A stretch of 64,000 nucleotides of DNA. Source: Cordylochernes scorpioides (taxonomy: Eukaryota; Arthropoda; Arachnida; Pseudoscorpiones; Chernetidae). A program made the position numbers and the translations under genes. Shown here piece by piece: positions 32,300 to 43,172 of the stretch (position 1 is its first letter; each line of letters starts with the position of its first letter). The stretch spans positions 159,324,000 to 159,387,999 of the forward strand of contig CP092886.1 of NCBI GenBank assembly GCA_030710605.1, written 5' to 3'. The notes beneath the pieces are model-generated. The model saw only the letters and a list, made by a program, of their open reading frames with translations. It was not told the origin of the DNA and searched no databases.

Positions 32300-33811
32300 A
32301 CGTGAACAAGGCTGAATGTATTCCACAATACGAAACAGTACGACACAACAACAAGGCTATAATTATTTTAAAACGAGAAGATAGGATATAACACGTAAAC
32401 AATATTAAATTCATTGAGAGAGAGAGTCATTATCTATATATTTATATAGTATTTATTGTAATGAAAGAGAGTATATAAATATAGTTTATACCCTTCAAAG
32501 CTGCTTCTCCAGTCAAGAACCTCTCCTCAAGAGCATTGCTAAGTCTGTAAACCGACTCCAAGCCAACAGCTCTGTCACAGTGCAATGGCTTCCAGATATT
32601 TGACTTATTTATAGAGAGGACAATCTCCATTAAGTAATCATTGTAATATATTTGGCACAAGATGATTAAATTGCTATTTGTCTCCCGCCTCATCTCCCAA
32701 AAAGGAGACAGGGTAAAGGTTGGGATATAGTCAGCAGAATGGTCTTAAATTCTTGCCTGGAATTTCTACAAAATGCTCGATATCAGAGCCGCAACATGTG
32801 CACGCAGCCTTATATAAGAAGACTATAAAGTTTAAAAATAATAAAAGTGGCGTAAAAACTCACTTCAAGAAATTATTTAATTTGACAGTCTAGACTATAA
32901 TATTTTATTATTTAAATCACAAATAAATCTCATTGTTGGGGTAGATGGGATAATTGAATAGCTCAGTTAATTCTCCCTCTCTCTGTATTGAGAGGGAATT
33001 CTATACAGACGAGTAAATAAAGCTCTGCGCGCCAAACAAATGCCGAAACAGAATACCAAAGTGGTTTAACTCTATATATTGTGTTGTGGCCAGGCCCCTT
33101 TTATAGTCAAATAAACAATACAAGACATAAATTTAAATCTTTTCATAAATTTCTAAAACAAATCAATGTTTTCCCATTTTCTCTCCCTTTATGCATTCTG
33201 TTAATCAAACTCTCGAATCAAAACTATTCAGGACTCGGGGTATAAAATCAAATTTTAGTTGCACAATAACAATGGGAAAGATAGATTCTAAAGCTCCAAT
33301 GCCTATAGCTATAAACCCAATTTTAATACTATAAGATTTATTGGAATGTATAAAAAGAGACTTTATATATATAATAGAGACAATGGAGTGAACGAAATGC
33401 ATTCATCTGCATGCTATTAAAACAAATATATCTGGCGACGTATAGCGGCCTTCTTATATTGCTTTCAATATTTGGTTTGAGCACCAGAAGTCCTTTATTT
33501 CTTTTGTTGTTTGGCAGAGAAGGGTGGAAGAAAGTGAAATGCGCATTGAATTCTCTAATAAAACCTTTCACAAGAGTTCTCAGAAGAATTTGAAAACAAA
33601 AAATATTCTAAAGAATCTCAATTTGAACATATATTTTATTATCTTCTGTCTAGGAATATTCATAAATTGATATTAAATTTGTTCTATGGTTTTATAAGAA
33701 ACGTACAATACCCTAATATATATATATTATAATTGTTATATATATTATAAAATGAAAATATATGTGTGTGTCAATAAAATAAACATATTTATGTTTTTAT
33801 ATATAGGCCTT
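32300..33811. other. No recognised gene
   Basis: AT-rich, non-coding. The minus strand of 32442-32693 is open for 83 codons (…NALEERFLTGEAALKGIN) and has a somewhat protein-like middle, but no family is recognisable. Confidence 0.35.
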
Positions 33812-33911
33812 GTGCACGCTCGTTCGGCGGCACAAATACAAATATTGGAACGATATAGAGAAAATTATCATGTCCCTTGCCAAAGGATGACGCGCAAAAG
33901 CGTTCCCAATA
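33812..33911 (+). pseudogene. U6 snRNA pseudogene
   Basis: The line from GTGCACGCTCGTTCGGCGGC through 'aaatattggaacgatataga', 'gaaaattatcatgtcccttg' and 'ccaaaggatgacgcgcaaaa' to 'gcgttccc' is unmistakably U6 spliceosomal RNA. Key positions are damaged. The ACAGAGA box, which contacts the 5' splice site, reads ATAGAGA. The AGC catalytic triad region 'TTAGCAT' reads TTATCAT. The stretch between 'cgcaaa' and 'gcgttcc' is shortened. A T-run (TTTTTT, about 33935) lies downstream rather than directly at the end. A TATA-like run lies only about 10-20 bases upstream, too near for a normal U6 promoter. It is most likely a dead retro- or duplication copy. Confidence 0.85.
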
Positions 33912-34439
33912 TATATATATTATAGATTAGAAATTTTTTGTGTGTTTGATTGTTGAAAAGAGGTGCAGTCGTGGAAAAGTAAAGATAATTATTTACCTTT
34001 CAAGCAGATTTTTATTTTGAATCTCTTGAAGTAAAAATATACATATAAAATTATTTATATCACAGGAATATAGAATTTATATAATGAATTCTATAATCGT
34101 GAATAAAAAATAGGTAGGGTTAAATATACATATTTACAACAAAAATAATAATTTAAAAAATGGTATGTTTTGAATATATGGTCAAAAATGCAGAACAGTC
34201 AATGAATGAAAAAATAAAATAAATGTTTTTAAAAAAAATATGTTTTTAAAATATCCTAAAAATAAAGCTTATTTTAGATTTTAATAAGAATTTTCATTAA
34301 TCCAATATTTCGATGGACGAATCGTCCATCTTTTACGAGTTTTTTTAAATTATATGTAGGAAAATTTATATAGAGAACGGACATAATAGAACAATTACAA
34401 TAGAACAATATATACAAGGACTTATATTTTTATATTTTC
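33912..34439. other. AT-rich, no gene
   Basis: Only A/T-rich sequence with a small palindrome 'cgatggacgaatcgtccatc' at about 34310-34330. Confidence 0.4.
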
Positions 34440-34592
34440 AATTTAATTGTCATATAACTTTCAGTGAACTTTATTGAAGACAAACGAGATGACCAAGTGT
34501 AAATAAAATTGCCTCTGTCTACTTAAAATAAACAGACGACCAGCTACATCAAAGACTTCACACTTCCATATGTTTTGTCCATGAAAATGTAT
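34440..34592 (-). mobile_element. M1 element, inverted, partly decayed
   Basis: Minus-oriented: 'ctttcagtgaactttattga', 'gacaaacgagatgaccaagt', 'ttgcctctgtctacttaaaa', ending 'tatgttttgtccatga'. The head-side terminal repeat is lost. Confidence 0.8.
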
Positions 34593-35096
34593 ATAAAATT
34601 CAATAAATTATAATTAAATCGAATATATATTAAATTACAAGAAATATTCATTTCTATTACACCAATATTAAGCTACATTATTATTATTATCCCCTTAGAA
34701 ATTTATTTTCAAAATTTTGAATTGGCTCATTTCGGCAGATTTCTTAATGATATAAATTCCATGATTATTTTACCATTCTCATCACTGTCCTCCCTCTCAC
34801 GAGAACTCTCTGAGTTATGTCTAGTTTTCATCTCGTACTGATTCCTTTGTCACAGAATGATCCTCTCATTGCATTATTATAGCTTTTATCCATCTGAAAG
34901 AAAGTAATATCAGAAACTATATTCATATTCTATAATATGTGGAACCTATGACCCTGGGGAAATGATTTTACCCAATGAAAAATCTGTTTATTGATAATCA
35001 TGATATAAATCAAACAATTTATTTTGCTGCCCTTAAATTGGATCTAGAACACATTAGAGCAGAACCAGGTAGAATTAAGCTGAACTCTCAAACACC

Positions 35097-35320
35097 TACA
35101 CCCATGGACCAAACATAAGGAAATGGAGAGTATTTGATGTCTCCGGTTATCGTTTTTTTTTTTTAAGGAGACTGTGGGGGGGGGGTAATTTTGTTCAAAC
35201 GTGGTTATCTCGTGTGCCTTCAATAAAGGTATGCATTTATTAAATATCTTTCAGAGTTATTGTCTGAATACCGATATACATGGCAAAAAGTACAACTTCC
35301 TTAAGGTTTGTCCATGATTT
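35097..35320 (+). mobile_element. M1 element, full length
   Basis: Left end 'tacacccatggaccaaacat', right end 'cttaaggtttgtccatga', internal 'ttatctcgtgtgccttcaat' and 'ccgatatacatggcaaaaag'. A G9 run at about 35178 replaces 'gagaggcaat'. Confidence 0.9.
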
Positions 35321-35678
35321 CATTTATTTAATCTTGTAGACCTCTCTTCTCTAAGACGATAGTAAAAACAAAGGAGAGATTAAAATTATTTCAAAATATA
35401 ATGTTATTAGGTTTTTATTTCTCTGCGCATCTCCTGCTATGCTAGCAAATAGATGGAATGGTGGAAACACTTGGTTGTGATGATAAAATACAGAACGGTT
35501 CAGAACTCAAATCTTCATTCCATTAAATCTTCTACCAGTTTATCGCCACTTATTTGCACGCCAAGATGATAGTAATATAGAGCCATTACTCGCGTAATAA
35601 ATAAGTTCTGGAAACTAACTTTTGAATTGTTAAATTCTTCAATTTACAAGAATTTAATGGCAAATATTTATATAATAT

Positions 35679-36097
35679 TGTTGTGTGGGAGCCTGGAAGT
35701 CACAGGGCCGTACTAAGAGATGTAACAGGGTTGGGGCTGGTCCGGGGATGCATCTTGTCTGTAGCTTCTTGGCACTCGGGTCGGTCCTCTGTAAGGTCGG
35801 TCGGTGCGGGTTGGGCCGTCTTCATTTTGCGTTGATCCAAAAATGGAACTTAAGTCCAAAAAAAATTCTACAAAAATAAATAAAGAGAGCAAGCAAGAAA
35901 GTTGGTCCGTGGTTAAAGTGCAATTTTTCGCCGAACTCTGTTGTTCGATGACTCACAGAGTTTAAAATTAATTTAAATTTAAAAAATAATAATAATAAAA
36001 AAATTCTAAATCGTGAGCCTTGCTAGTTAAGATAGCGGGCGTGTGTTAGTCTCGCCCACGTGTCCGGCGTTCAGGGTCGCGCCGTGGTTACACAACA
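35679..36097 (-). repeat. 3' LTR of element 2
   Basis: 419 bp. It shares 'gggagcctggaagtcacagg', 'cttggcactcgggtcggtcc', 'tgagccttgctagttaagat' and 'cacgtgtccggcgttcaggg' with 38115-38570. An AT-rich run near 35960-36005 differs between the two LTRs. Confidence 0.94.
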
Positions 36098-36110
36098 CCT
36101 CCCCCCCCTT
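36098..36110 (-). other. Polypurine tract of element 2
   Basis: On the minus strand AAGGGGGGGGAGG directly precedes the 3' LTR. A purine run in this place primes plus-strand synthesis. Confidence 0.85.
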
Positions 36111-36566
36111 AAGGGCTGTCCCGGTCCTCTGGAATACCACCGTTTCTCGAAACAAACTCCTTTAGGCGAGACACGTGTGCCAACGTATTTCTTTGGCGTG
36201 TGTTAACATTACGTTCGCTATTGTCGGGTTGGAGCTTATACGTCGTTTCCTTGATTCGATCCTTTATTACGTACGGTCCTACGTATTTCGGCAGGAATTT
36301 CTCCGTTTTCCCTGGTTTCCTGCGAGACGACTCCAGTAGTATCAGATCGCCCACTTCAAATTTCCGGAAGCGGTCACGGTTCGCAATTTTGTCGACATTT
36401 TGTCATCATTGTCCGGTCTCTGTAGTTTTCATCGGCGATTTATTTTAGTCTCTCGTTTTCCAAGATGCAGTTGGTCACGTATTCGTCGTATGTTTTTACT
36501 GGCTCGTCGACAGTTGGTAGTCCTACGTCTAGGGTCGTCCTCGGTTCTACGCCAAATACCAACTTA
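36109..36566 (-). pseudogene. Integrase C-terminal part of LTR element 2
   Basis: Minus strand. The first stretch (about 36566-36430) reads like the tail of the integrase core (NKLVFGVEPRTTLDVGLP), ending in a stop, and is followed by a shifted piece. From 36354 to 36109 an open frame of 81 codons carries the integrase C-terminal domain: 'FEVGDLILLE'-type entry, PKYVGPYVI (the GPY/F motif, residues 26-28 of the frame) and AHVSRLKEF. This domain binds element DNA ends in Ty3/gypsy integrases. The zinc-binding HHCC domain and DDE core are absent. The join to protease near 36565 is the deletion scar. Confidence 0.85.
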
Positions 36567-37874
36567 TTTCGTCTCGGGGTGTGGTTCCAGTACGCCTGCT
36601 GCTACGGTTGGTCCTTTTAGTCTAATCATCGTTTTACTGCATGGTCGTATTTCCGTGTCGTTCATAAGGCAGAATTTTTGTTTACGTTGTCTAAGGTCGG
36701 GTTCGATTTTTTTTATGTATTCGTGTGAATCGCTTACGTCATTTTCTTGTTTGGTATCGTCACGGTACGTCCTCGATAGCTCTACCGATTCGTCCTCGAA
36801 TCCTATCTTGCACCCGTAGTCTGCCAGGAAGTCTATTCCGAGAATTATTTTGTCCGTTCCTCCTGGTATTATAATAAATTCGCCTACCATGTAGAATCCG
36901 TCTATTTTTATTTCTAGGACCGTAACTGTCGTCGCTACTATAGGTTCTCCTACGCCCCGTATTTTCGTAATTGTAGGTCTTCTTGGGCAGTTAAGGATGT
37001 TTGCTAACCTTTCGTCGATGCAACACGAGCTCGCTCCGGAATCGAATATTATTCTCGCCTTATCTAGTTCGTTGAACCGTGTCGTCATGGTAAAGTTTTT
37101 CATTTTTGTCCAACGAATTCTTTCTGTGACGCTGCCGTTTTCTCTGTTGACGGTTTTATCGTGTGGGATTTTGTGTGTTTTATTTTGTTTGCCTTGCGAT
37201 TCCTCTCTTACTATAAATTCGATTTCGTTAGTGTCTCCGCTGTCCGCGACCCCCTCAACCGTACGTGCATTACTTTTGTTGTTGTAGAAGGCGTTGCCAT
37301 CGTACCCAGAGCCAATACGAAAGTTGTTCTTACCGTATTTTGTCCTGGGGAAGTTGTTGTGTATGTGCCCCGGCTGGTTGCACGTGAAACATGTTGGGGT
37401 CCCGTCGAGCGTCGTGTACCGGCGTGCCTTCTCTGCCGGGGTCTCCGTCCGTGGTTGAGGTCTTGGGTCGTATCCTTGCTCTCGTGGTCTGTATTTCCTC
37501 CGGTCCTGCCTCGGTATCGCCACGGTTTCCCACTTGTCTTCAACGTCGTTTAGATCCTTCTGTGCAGCTGCGTCGAGGAAGCTTGCTGCCTTGAAGTAGT
37601 CGTCCACCGACGGGTCCAGCGCCTCCGCGTCTTTCTTGCCTAATGACGCCGCTAGTATAAGGCAGTCTCGTGGGGCTAGTGCCATTAGGAGGTCGGTCTT
37701 GGAGGCGAACGGGGAGAATCTACCCGCTGTTGCGTGGGCTGTAACCAGGTCCGTCAAGTATCTCCAGATTCCTCTCGTGAGTAGAGGCCTTCTTTTTCTT
37801 CTTAGTTCTTCGCCTCTTTTTCTCGCCTGGCTGTCGTTTTTTGGGTATAGGGTCTCCAGAGCTTCCGTTATCAC
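36564..37874 (-). pseudogene. Gag C-terminal part fused in frame to aspartic protease, LTR element 2
   Basis: This is a 436-codon open frame and the best preserved coding stretch in the window. Residues 1-120 continue capsid. A basic linker leads to one zinc knuckle, CFTCNQPGHIHNNF (C162, C165, H170), whose last cysteine is replaced by Phe175. The protease follows with its active site at IIFDSGASSCC (D278) and the hydrophobic ILGIDFL at 344-350, a normal pairing for retroelement proteases. Gag and protease share one frame, so no frameshift separates them. There is no ATG at the start because the frame is cut off from the gag N-terminus by a one-base shift near 37872. It would make the particle core and process it. 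Confidence 0.9.
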
Positions 37875-38104
37875 TTCAAGTCTTCAGTAGGTTCGAAGCG
37901 GCACTTGATGAATTCCTTGACTCGTTGTGGTAGGTATCTCATCAGTGTCTTCGACCATTCTTTTTTTGGTACGTTCGATTTCCTTAGCCATATTTTTATG
38001 CCTTTCACGAAATCGTCCAGGTCTCCCTCCTCGGTATTGAATTTCCGCAGCTCCGTTATGTGGCTGTAGACGTTTTCGCTCGGAGAGGTTGGGTCGCCGC
38101 TCAT
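37871..38104 (-). pseudogene. Gag N-terminal part, LTR element 2
   Basis: It starts at the ATG at 38104 (MSGDPTSPSENVYSHITELR), ten bases inside the 5' LTR boundary, and runs about 77 codons to a TGA at 37871. The capsid reading continues without loss of sense in the next frame (…EALETLYPKN…), so a single-base shift has cut gag in two. An upstream GTG in the same frame is not needed. The product is the N-terminal capsid portion. There is no signal peptide or membrane segment. Confidence 0.8.
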
Positions 38105-38114
38105 CTCCACCACG

Positions 38115-38570
38115 TGTTTTGTGGGAGCCTGGAAGTCACAGGGCCGTACTAAGGGATGTGACTTTTTATTGGTGCTAGGGTTGGGGCTGGTCCAGGGATT
38201 TCATCTTGTCTGTAGCTTCTTGGCACTCGGGTCGGTCCTCTGTAAGGTCGGTTGGTGCGGGTCGGGCCGTCTTCATTTTGCGTTGATCCAAAAATGGAAC
38301 TTAAGTCCAAAAATATATTCTAAAAAAATAAATAAAGAGACCAAGCAAGAAAGTTGGTCCGTGGTCAAAGTGCAATTTCTCGCCGAACTCTGTTGTTCGA
38401 TGACTCACAGAGTTTAAAATTAATTTAAATTAAAAAAATATATATTAATTAAAATTTAAAAAAAAAATTAAAAAATTTCAAAATCGTGAGCCTTGCTAGT
38501 TAAGATAGCGGGCGTGTGTTAGTCGCGCCCACGTGTCCGGCGTTCAGGGTCGCGCCGTGGTTACACAACA
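38115..38570 (-). repeat. 5' LTR of element 2
   Basis: 456 bp. It is longer than its partner because of an added 'gactttttattggtgctag' near 38160 and a longer A/T run near 38430-38480. Otherwise few differences. Followed by ATAT. Confidence 0.94.
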
Positions 38571-38649
38571 ATATGATGGTTTGATTGTTGAAAGAACTAT
38601 TTTGATTGTTTCATTATATATTCAAATAACAAACGTGAATATTCAGGCA

Positions 38650-38960
38650 TGTAAGACCACGCTATCACCATCTCCTCAGCGCTGAAGCACGCGATCTACG
38701 TTTCCTTCGTAGATCGCAAAATGCGTAGTGTCACTGGACACCCAGTGGCGGACTTCCATCGAACTCTACAGTAGTGGCGCCATGTATATATTCATTGTAC
38801 ATAGCATATATCGATTTTAATATAATTTTTATTCTGTAAAGTACTCTTTATTATTACGTAAATAGTGCGGACGTTTACCTATATTGACAAGATGTCAATA
38901 AAATTGTGTCAATTGCCTCTCTCTCCTTAAATTTCTACTGTACCTACAGATGTGATGTAA
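38650..38960 (+). other. Balanced-composition segment, possible solo LTR
   Basis: It starts TGTAAGACCACGC, and holds a perfect hairpin 'gcgatctacg'/'cgtagatcgc' around a 7-base loop (38692-38718), TATA-like 'atgtatatattcattgtaca', 'gtcaataaaattgtg' (polyadenylation-like) and a pyrimidine-rich end. The arrangement is LTR-like but no partner or duplication is visible. Confidence 0.3.
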
Positions 38961-39837
38961 TTCATGTAAATACTTTACACCAACTCCAAGTTACGCGAGT
39001 AAATTCCCCTATTTTCTCCAGATCTAAAGAGTTTCAGACTTAAATCAATTTTCTAACCAAATTGGCGAGATCATAAACTAATTTGGCCCCACAATTGGAC
39101 GATGCTTTCAGCCTCAATTAGACGACAGTCCGCGTCACCCCGTGGCTTTAATTTATTTTCCCCGAAGAAAATTTAATTAATGAACATAACCCCCTTAGTA
39201 ACCTAAATGCACGTGGTGTCTCATGTTTATTTAAATATTTCTAGAACTTCCAGTAGCAAGGATAGTGAGGGGGAGAAAATATTTAATTCGATTTTTCAAA
39301 GAGCCCGCTCTGCTGAAGCGATTTGACGCACAAAGGAATACCAGGCCGCTCACTATCAAGGTGACCCTCGGGATATATATATACAGCGTTAATTTCAATA
39401 CCGACTCCTAAACACAGATACATTTTTTTCATTAGCTTTTTTTAAAAGTTTTATTTTTAACCAGTCCTGGAAATTAATGAACGCACCTTGTGTATATATA
39501 TATATATATTATAATGCATTAGCGCGCCATCTTAGATATACAGTTCTTTATATAGTTCGGTTGAATCACACACATACACAAAATGTTTTGCTTTCTATTC
39601 AACTTCCCAACTATGCAGACTTAATACAATAAAAAAGCTCTGGGCGCACAACGCGAGTTGTCTTATCAACCCTTTATCTAACTACAAACAAATTATTCAT
39701 AACATATATATATATGAAAAAATGTTAAAGGTGTTACATTGTCAACTTAATATCTTAGCATTTTTATAGGCATTATAAAATTAAATATTTTTAAATAGGC
39801 GGTATTGACAAATTATATATAGATTAAAAACAAAAAA
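38961..39837. other. No gene; candidate regulatory island 38990-39250; FB3 end fragment
   Basis: 38990-39250 is complex, with 'gaaaatttaattaatgaaca' (TAATTA) and 'gccccacaattggacgatgc'. At 39511-39532 'ataatgcattagcgcgccat' is an orphan FB3 terminal arm. The rest is AT-rich with a TA microsatellite at about 39492. Confidence 0.35.
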
Positions 39838-40115
39838 AAAATCATATCCTGGCCGCTTACACGAGCAATTTATATTCGCAGAGCTCTATCTAGTGGGAAA
39901 TAATAAATTTTGATTTAACTTGTTCCGTGATATTTGGCTGGAGAGAACCAGCAGCTCAAAACGTGTTCGTGAATGGCTTTTGTATTTATCAAAAGATATG
40001 GGATGGCCAAATATCATGGAACATCCAACTAATCGTAAATGGCGCTATGCCGTTCAAAATGCTCACAAGAGAGGTCAGGATATGCCTTTTTGTTTTTAAT
40101 ATCAACACTTGACCA
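39838..40115. mobile_element. FB1 foldback element, both arms present
   Basis: Left end 'tcatatcctggccgcttaca', then 'ctatctagtgggaaataata' and 'tgttccgtgatatttggctg'. The short middle is 'cagcagctcaaaacgtgttc', a core remnant. The right half is inverted: 'atgggatggccaaatatcat', 'ggaacatccaactaatcgta', 'aatggcgctatgccgttcaa', 'aggtcaggatatgccttttt'. This copy shows that FB1 has long terminal inverted repeats around a core. Confidence 0.88.
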
Positions 40116-40574
40116 TATTTTTTTATATTTTTGCTTATTTTTTCACACGTATATATATCAATATAAATTGATTTGAAGCTTTAAATCTTTATGTGCCACA
40201 CACATTTATATAGATTTTATAATTTGAATATTTTTCCCAATTGTAATCCTAGTCACTCATCGTCACAAATCTCGGACAATTCCTCCCATTGTCGGTGATG
40301 AAATAAAGGTTGAGGCGCCATTATTATTCCCTTCCATATTTATACCAAATTGAAGGCTCAGCCCCGAAGCGTTGGATATATTTGAATTTTTAATATATTT
40401 TTTACCTTTGATATTTTTCTCCCTTCCGAAATAAAAGTTTATTTTTCAATAAAATGTGGTTCGGGTACGATAAGCTCCTTTTTAGTAATCTCTATATAAA
40501 AAAAGTTTAAATATTGCGATTTACTATATATTCGCTATTTATATATATATATATATATATGTGTATGTAAATAT

Positions 40575-40815
40575 ATATTATAATTAAAAAGGGTATTTCC
40601 TAACCGCTAACATAAGCATTTTTAAATTGCAGAGCACCATCTAGTGGAACAGAAACTAACTAAACGTTTATTTAGCTTTGTTCCATAATATTTGGCCAAC
40701 CCATTTTTTTTTACAAATCAATAAAAGCCAGCTACAAACGCGATTCGTGATATTGACCCTCGTCATCGTGGTGCAGGCTATACCTCAACGACCAAGAATC
40801 TTTTCTAAGATTATA
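40575..40815 (+). mobile_element. FB1 element with core
   Basis: 'gggtatttcctaaccgctaa', 'gagcaccatctagtggaaca', 'ttccataatatttggccaac', core 'gattcgtgatattgaccctc' then 'gtcatcgtggtgcaggctat'. The CTCF-like site has one mismatch. Confidence 0.82.
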
Positions 40816-40914
40816 TAGAGTAAATTTTGAGTATAATTCGAGTAATTTTATATTATTATTATAAAATATTTATAATATGTAAATTATAATTAACAATATT
40901 ATTATGAAAAGACA

Positions 40915-41160
40915 TCTTCTGAGATTAAGCAACTAAAATCTGCTGATAGATTGCGCCATCTGTCGTCATAATTATCAAAAAATCGTTGATTTTTAATTAT
41001 TTCAGAATTGGCCAAATACCCTTTCTTGATTAATCAAGAAAATCCAACTACCTACGCGTTTCGGGCTGTTGGCCCTCGTCAGCGTGGTGCAAGCTGTACC
41101 TCAAAGATAATAAAGCTGGTCCATGGGGCTTCCTGAGAAATCAAGAAATGTATATTTTTA
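40915..41160 (+). mobile_element. FB2 element with core
   Basis: 'attgcgccatctgtcgtcat', 'tcgttgatttttaattattt', 'cagaattggccaaataccct', 'gcgtttcgggctgttggccc', 'tcgtcagcgtggtgcaagct', 'gtacctcaaagat'. The core from 'gcgtttcggg' on is the same as that of FB1, although the arms differ. Confidence 0.85.
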
Positions 41161-41579
41161 TAAATAACTCTTTATTATTTTTCCACAAACATATTTACTA
41201 TATATTGAGCTGAATCATGATGTATATGCCTTTTTAGTCATCAAAATTATAATATTTTAAAGATGATTTGAATTATAATATGAAATAACTTTTCATTGAT
41301 TATGCATTATATCACTATAGGGTATTTATTTATTATTATTATTCAGGACAGAGAGCACAATTTTGGCAAGAGCTACGGACGCGAAGACTACGGATTTAAT
41401 TTAAAATTTTCTAAAATTCTATTTTCTTTATTCAAGTAAAGTCTAGAAAAGTCTGCCACAGTGTCATCCCGTCCAGATTCGAATGTTGTTAAATGAAAGT
41501 TCCCGTTATCAGAGGATCTATTTCTCAGGTCTTCTTGGACGCCACATCGATGTGATGCTCGTATTAATCCTTTCAAAAT

Positions 41580-41600
41580 GCCCCGTCAGATGGCGCTGCT
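41580..41600 (+). mobile_element. Orphan AGATGGCGC end
   Basis: 'gtcagatggcgctgctgtta' matches the motif-bearing part of foldback ends without a recognisable rest of the element. Confidence 0.35.
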
Positions 41601-41754
41601 GTTAACTCAAACGATTCCAATGTGTTAAGATATATGTACAGTTCAATATTTAGAAAATATTTAAGTTTACAAGATTATTATATAATTTTAATGATATCTT
41701 GTCAATACATGCAAAAGTGAAAAGTCTGCTCTATTATTTCAGTGTTCAATTATT

Positions 41755-42030
41755 TAAATATTCTATTATTCAATATCAACTATTCATTGATTTTTAATTA
41801 TTCCAGAATTGGCAACACCCAATTAAGAAAAGCTAACAACGTGCGGGTTTCGGGCTGTTGGTCCTTGTCAGCGTGGCGCAAGCTGAACCTCAACGATACA
41901 AAAACTGGTCATTCAGGTATCCTGAAAAATCATGAAACGGGTATTTAGGGCCAGAAGTGCATGGGAACGCGAAAAATGTGAAAAATAGTACAAATGTGAA
42001 ATTGTACTGGGATAAGGGGGGTAAATTAAG
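41755..42030 (+). mobile_element. FB2 element, left end lost
   Basis: 'ttgatttttaattattccag', 'aattggcaacacccaattaa', 'gggtttcgggctgttggtcc', 'ttgtcagcgtggcgcaagct', then decayed right part with 'gggcatctcctt'. Confidence 0.75.
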
Positions 42031-42034
42031 AAAA

Positions 42035-42489
42035 AGGGCATCTCCTTGAGATTTCTCTTCTATTCACTCAAATATGGATCGGGAATTGCGATAGAAAGGT
42101 AATCCAATCTCCCTGTGTGTATTGGCAAATCCCGCTGCTCCGGATAATCTGGCGTAATTCGGCGAACTTAAGATACGACAACTAATCCGATAATGGCGGA
42201 ATTATTCACTACGCTCTTCAATTTATCAATTTGATGAAGTGCGGGTGGTGAACTTTGGTTAATTTGTCATTTGGACCTCTCAGGATGGCCTCATTTAGGC
42301 CTAACTATAATCCCATTTCTTTCTCTCTCAGGTCTTCGCCAGATCCACAGTTCCAGGAAGTATAGAGGCGATCTGAGAGTCAATAGAACACAACATTTAA
42401 TAACTGAGAGTAATATTAATATACTCACACACGTGTAGAAACGGGAGAAAACGGAGTGCCTTTTTAGAAATACACAAAATATTTCAGAA
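42035..42489. other. No gene; more complex island 42050-42300
   Basis: 42050-42300 ('ggcgtaattcggcgaactta', 'ggcggaattattcactacgc') is single-copy within the window and of balanced composition. It may be regulatory. No protein-like frame. Confidence 0.3.
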
Positions 42490-42705
42490 TACATTCATGG
42501 ACAAAACTGAAGAAGTTTTCATATTTTGATGTCGCTCGTCATCTGTTTTTATTTTTTAAGAGACAGAGGGAATTGTCTTCACACCTGGTTATATCGTGTG
42601 TGTTCAAAAAGGTCACTGTGTATCAAATATCTTTCAGAGTTATTTTCTGAATTCCGATATACATGCTAAAAGGTACAACTTCCTTAATTTTCGTCCATGA
42701 GTGTA
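42490..42705 (+). mobile_element. M1 element, full length
   Basis: 'tacattcatggacaaaactg' to 'ttccttaattttcgtccatg' and GTGTA. Internal words 'agagacagagggaattgtct', 'gttatatcgtgtgtgttcaa', 'gatatacatgctaaaaggta'. Confidence 0.92.
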
Positions 42706-42764
42706 ACACACAATGATGCTAGGATAAAACCTACCAATATGAATGATACAACTAGATAGAGTAG

Positions 42765-42892
42765 CGACTCATCCAACAATTTCAAACGCTACCTCTGGTA
42801 ATAAATATTGTTTTTCCTCAATGCTAATTTTTATTGGGAGAGCATGGATAATCAGTGATGAACCGGCGGTTTCGCCAGTTTATTCTACAGCT
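42765..42892 (+). mobile_element. FB3 fragment
   Basis: 'tcatccaacaatttcaaacg' then 'gataatcagtgatgaaccgg' and 'cggtttcgccagtttattct'. It matches the inner left arm of FB3 and is cut off where SINE S1 copy 2 begins, so the SINE may have landed in it. Confidence 0.65.
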
Positions 42893-43172
42893 CTCCATAA
42901 TCATGGTGGGTATAAGTTGCCTATGCATTTACTATAAGTTCACTACATGTCTACATAGGTTAAAATAAATTCGATTCGACTTTTGTGCCTAAAAATGTGC
43001 TAGAATGCCGTTTGGTTACTTACAATCACCTGTGAACTTGGAATTTGGTAAGAATCGGTGGCCTTTGTGCAATTCTTTAATTAGAAAAAAAGTTCCAAAT
43101 GCGGGATTCGATCCCGGGTCGTAGAGGTCGAAAAACCAACGGTTTAGACCACTCGTCCACCGACCCCTCTAA
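42893..43172 (-). mobile_element. tRNA-derived SINE S1, copy 2
   Basis: Minus strand. Head 'ggtcggtggacgagtggtct' then 'aaaccgttgg' (A box), and 'gacccgggatcgaatcccgc' (B box). The body runs 'cacaggtgattgtaagtaac' to 'cccaccatgattatgg'. The head is most like class II tRNAs such as tRNA-Leu (GTGGNCGAGNGGTCTAA). Confidence 0.85.

Larger units (their letters stand above)
35679..38570 (-). mobile_element. LTR retrotransposon 2 (Ty3/gypsy), minus strand, pol deleted
   Basis: About 2.9 kb. The flanking LTRs each start TGTTGTGT or TGTTTTGT and end ACACAACA. ATAT stands on both outer sides (35675-35678 and 38571-38574), consistent with a 4-bp target duplication. Reading minus: 5' LTR, gag, protease, end of integrase, polypurine tract, 3' LTR. 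Reverse transcriptase, RNase H and the catalytic part of integrase are gone. Base composition is clearly richer in G+C than the surroundings, so codon use differs from the AT-rich host DNA, which suggests a fairly recent arrival. Confidence 0.94.

Noticed and set aside
36200..37890. Several plus-strand frames of 67-139 codons
   Set aside because: They lie opposite the gag, protease and integrase of LTR element 2, and are shadows of its GC-rich coding strand.
38692..38718. Short perfect hairpin as attachment site or terminator
   Set aside because: A 10-bp stem alone in a eukaryotic repeat-rich area is weak evidence; it is noted only inside the possible solo LTR.
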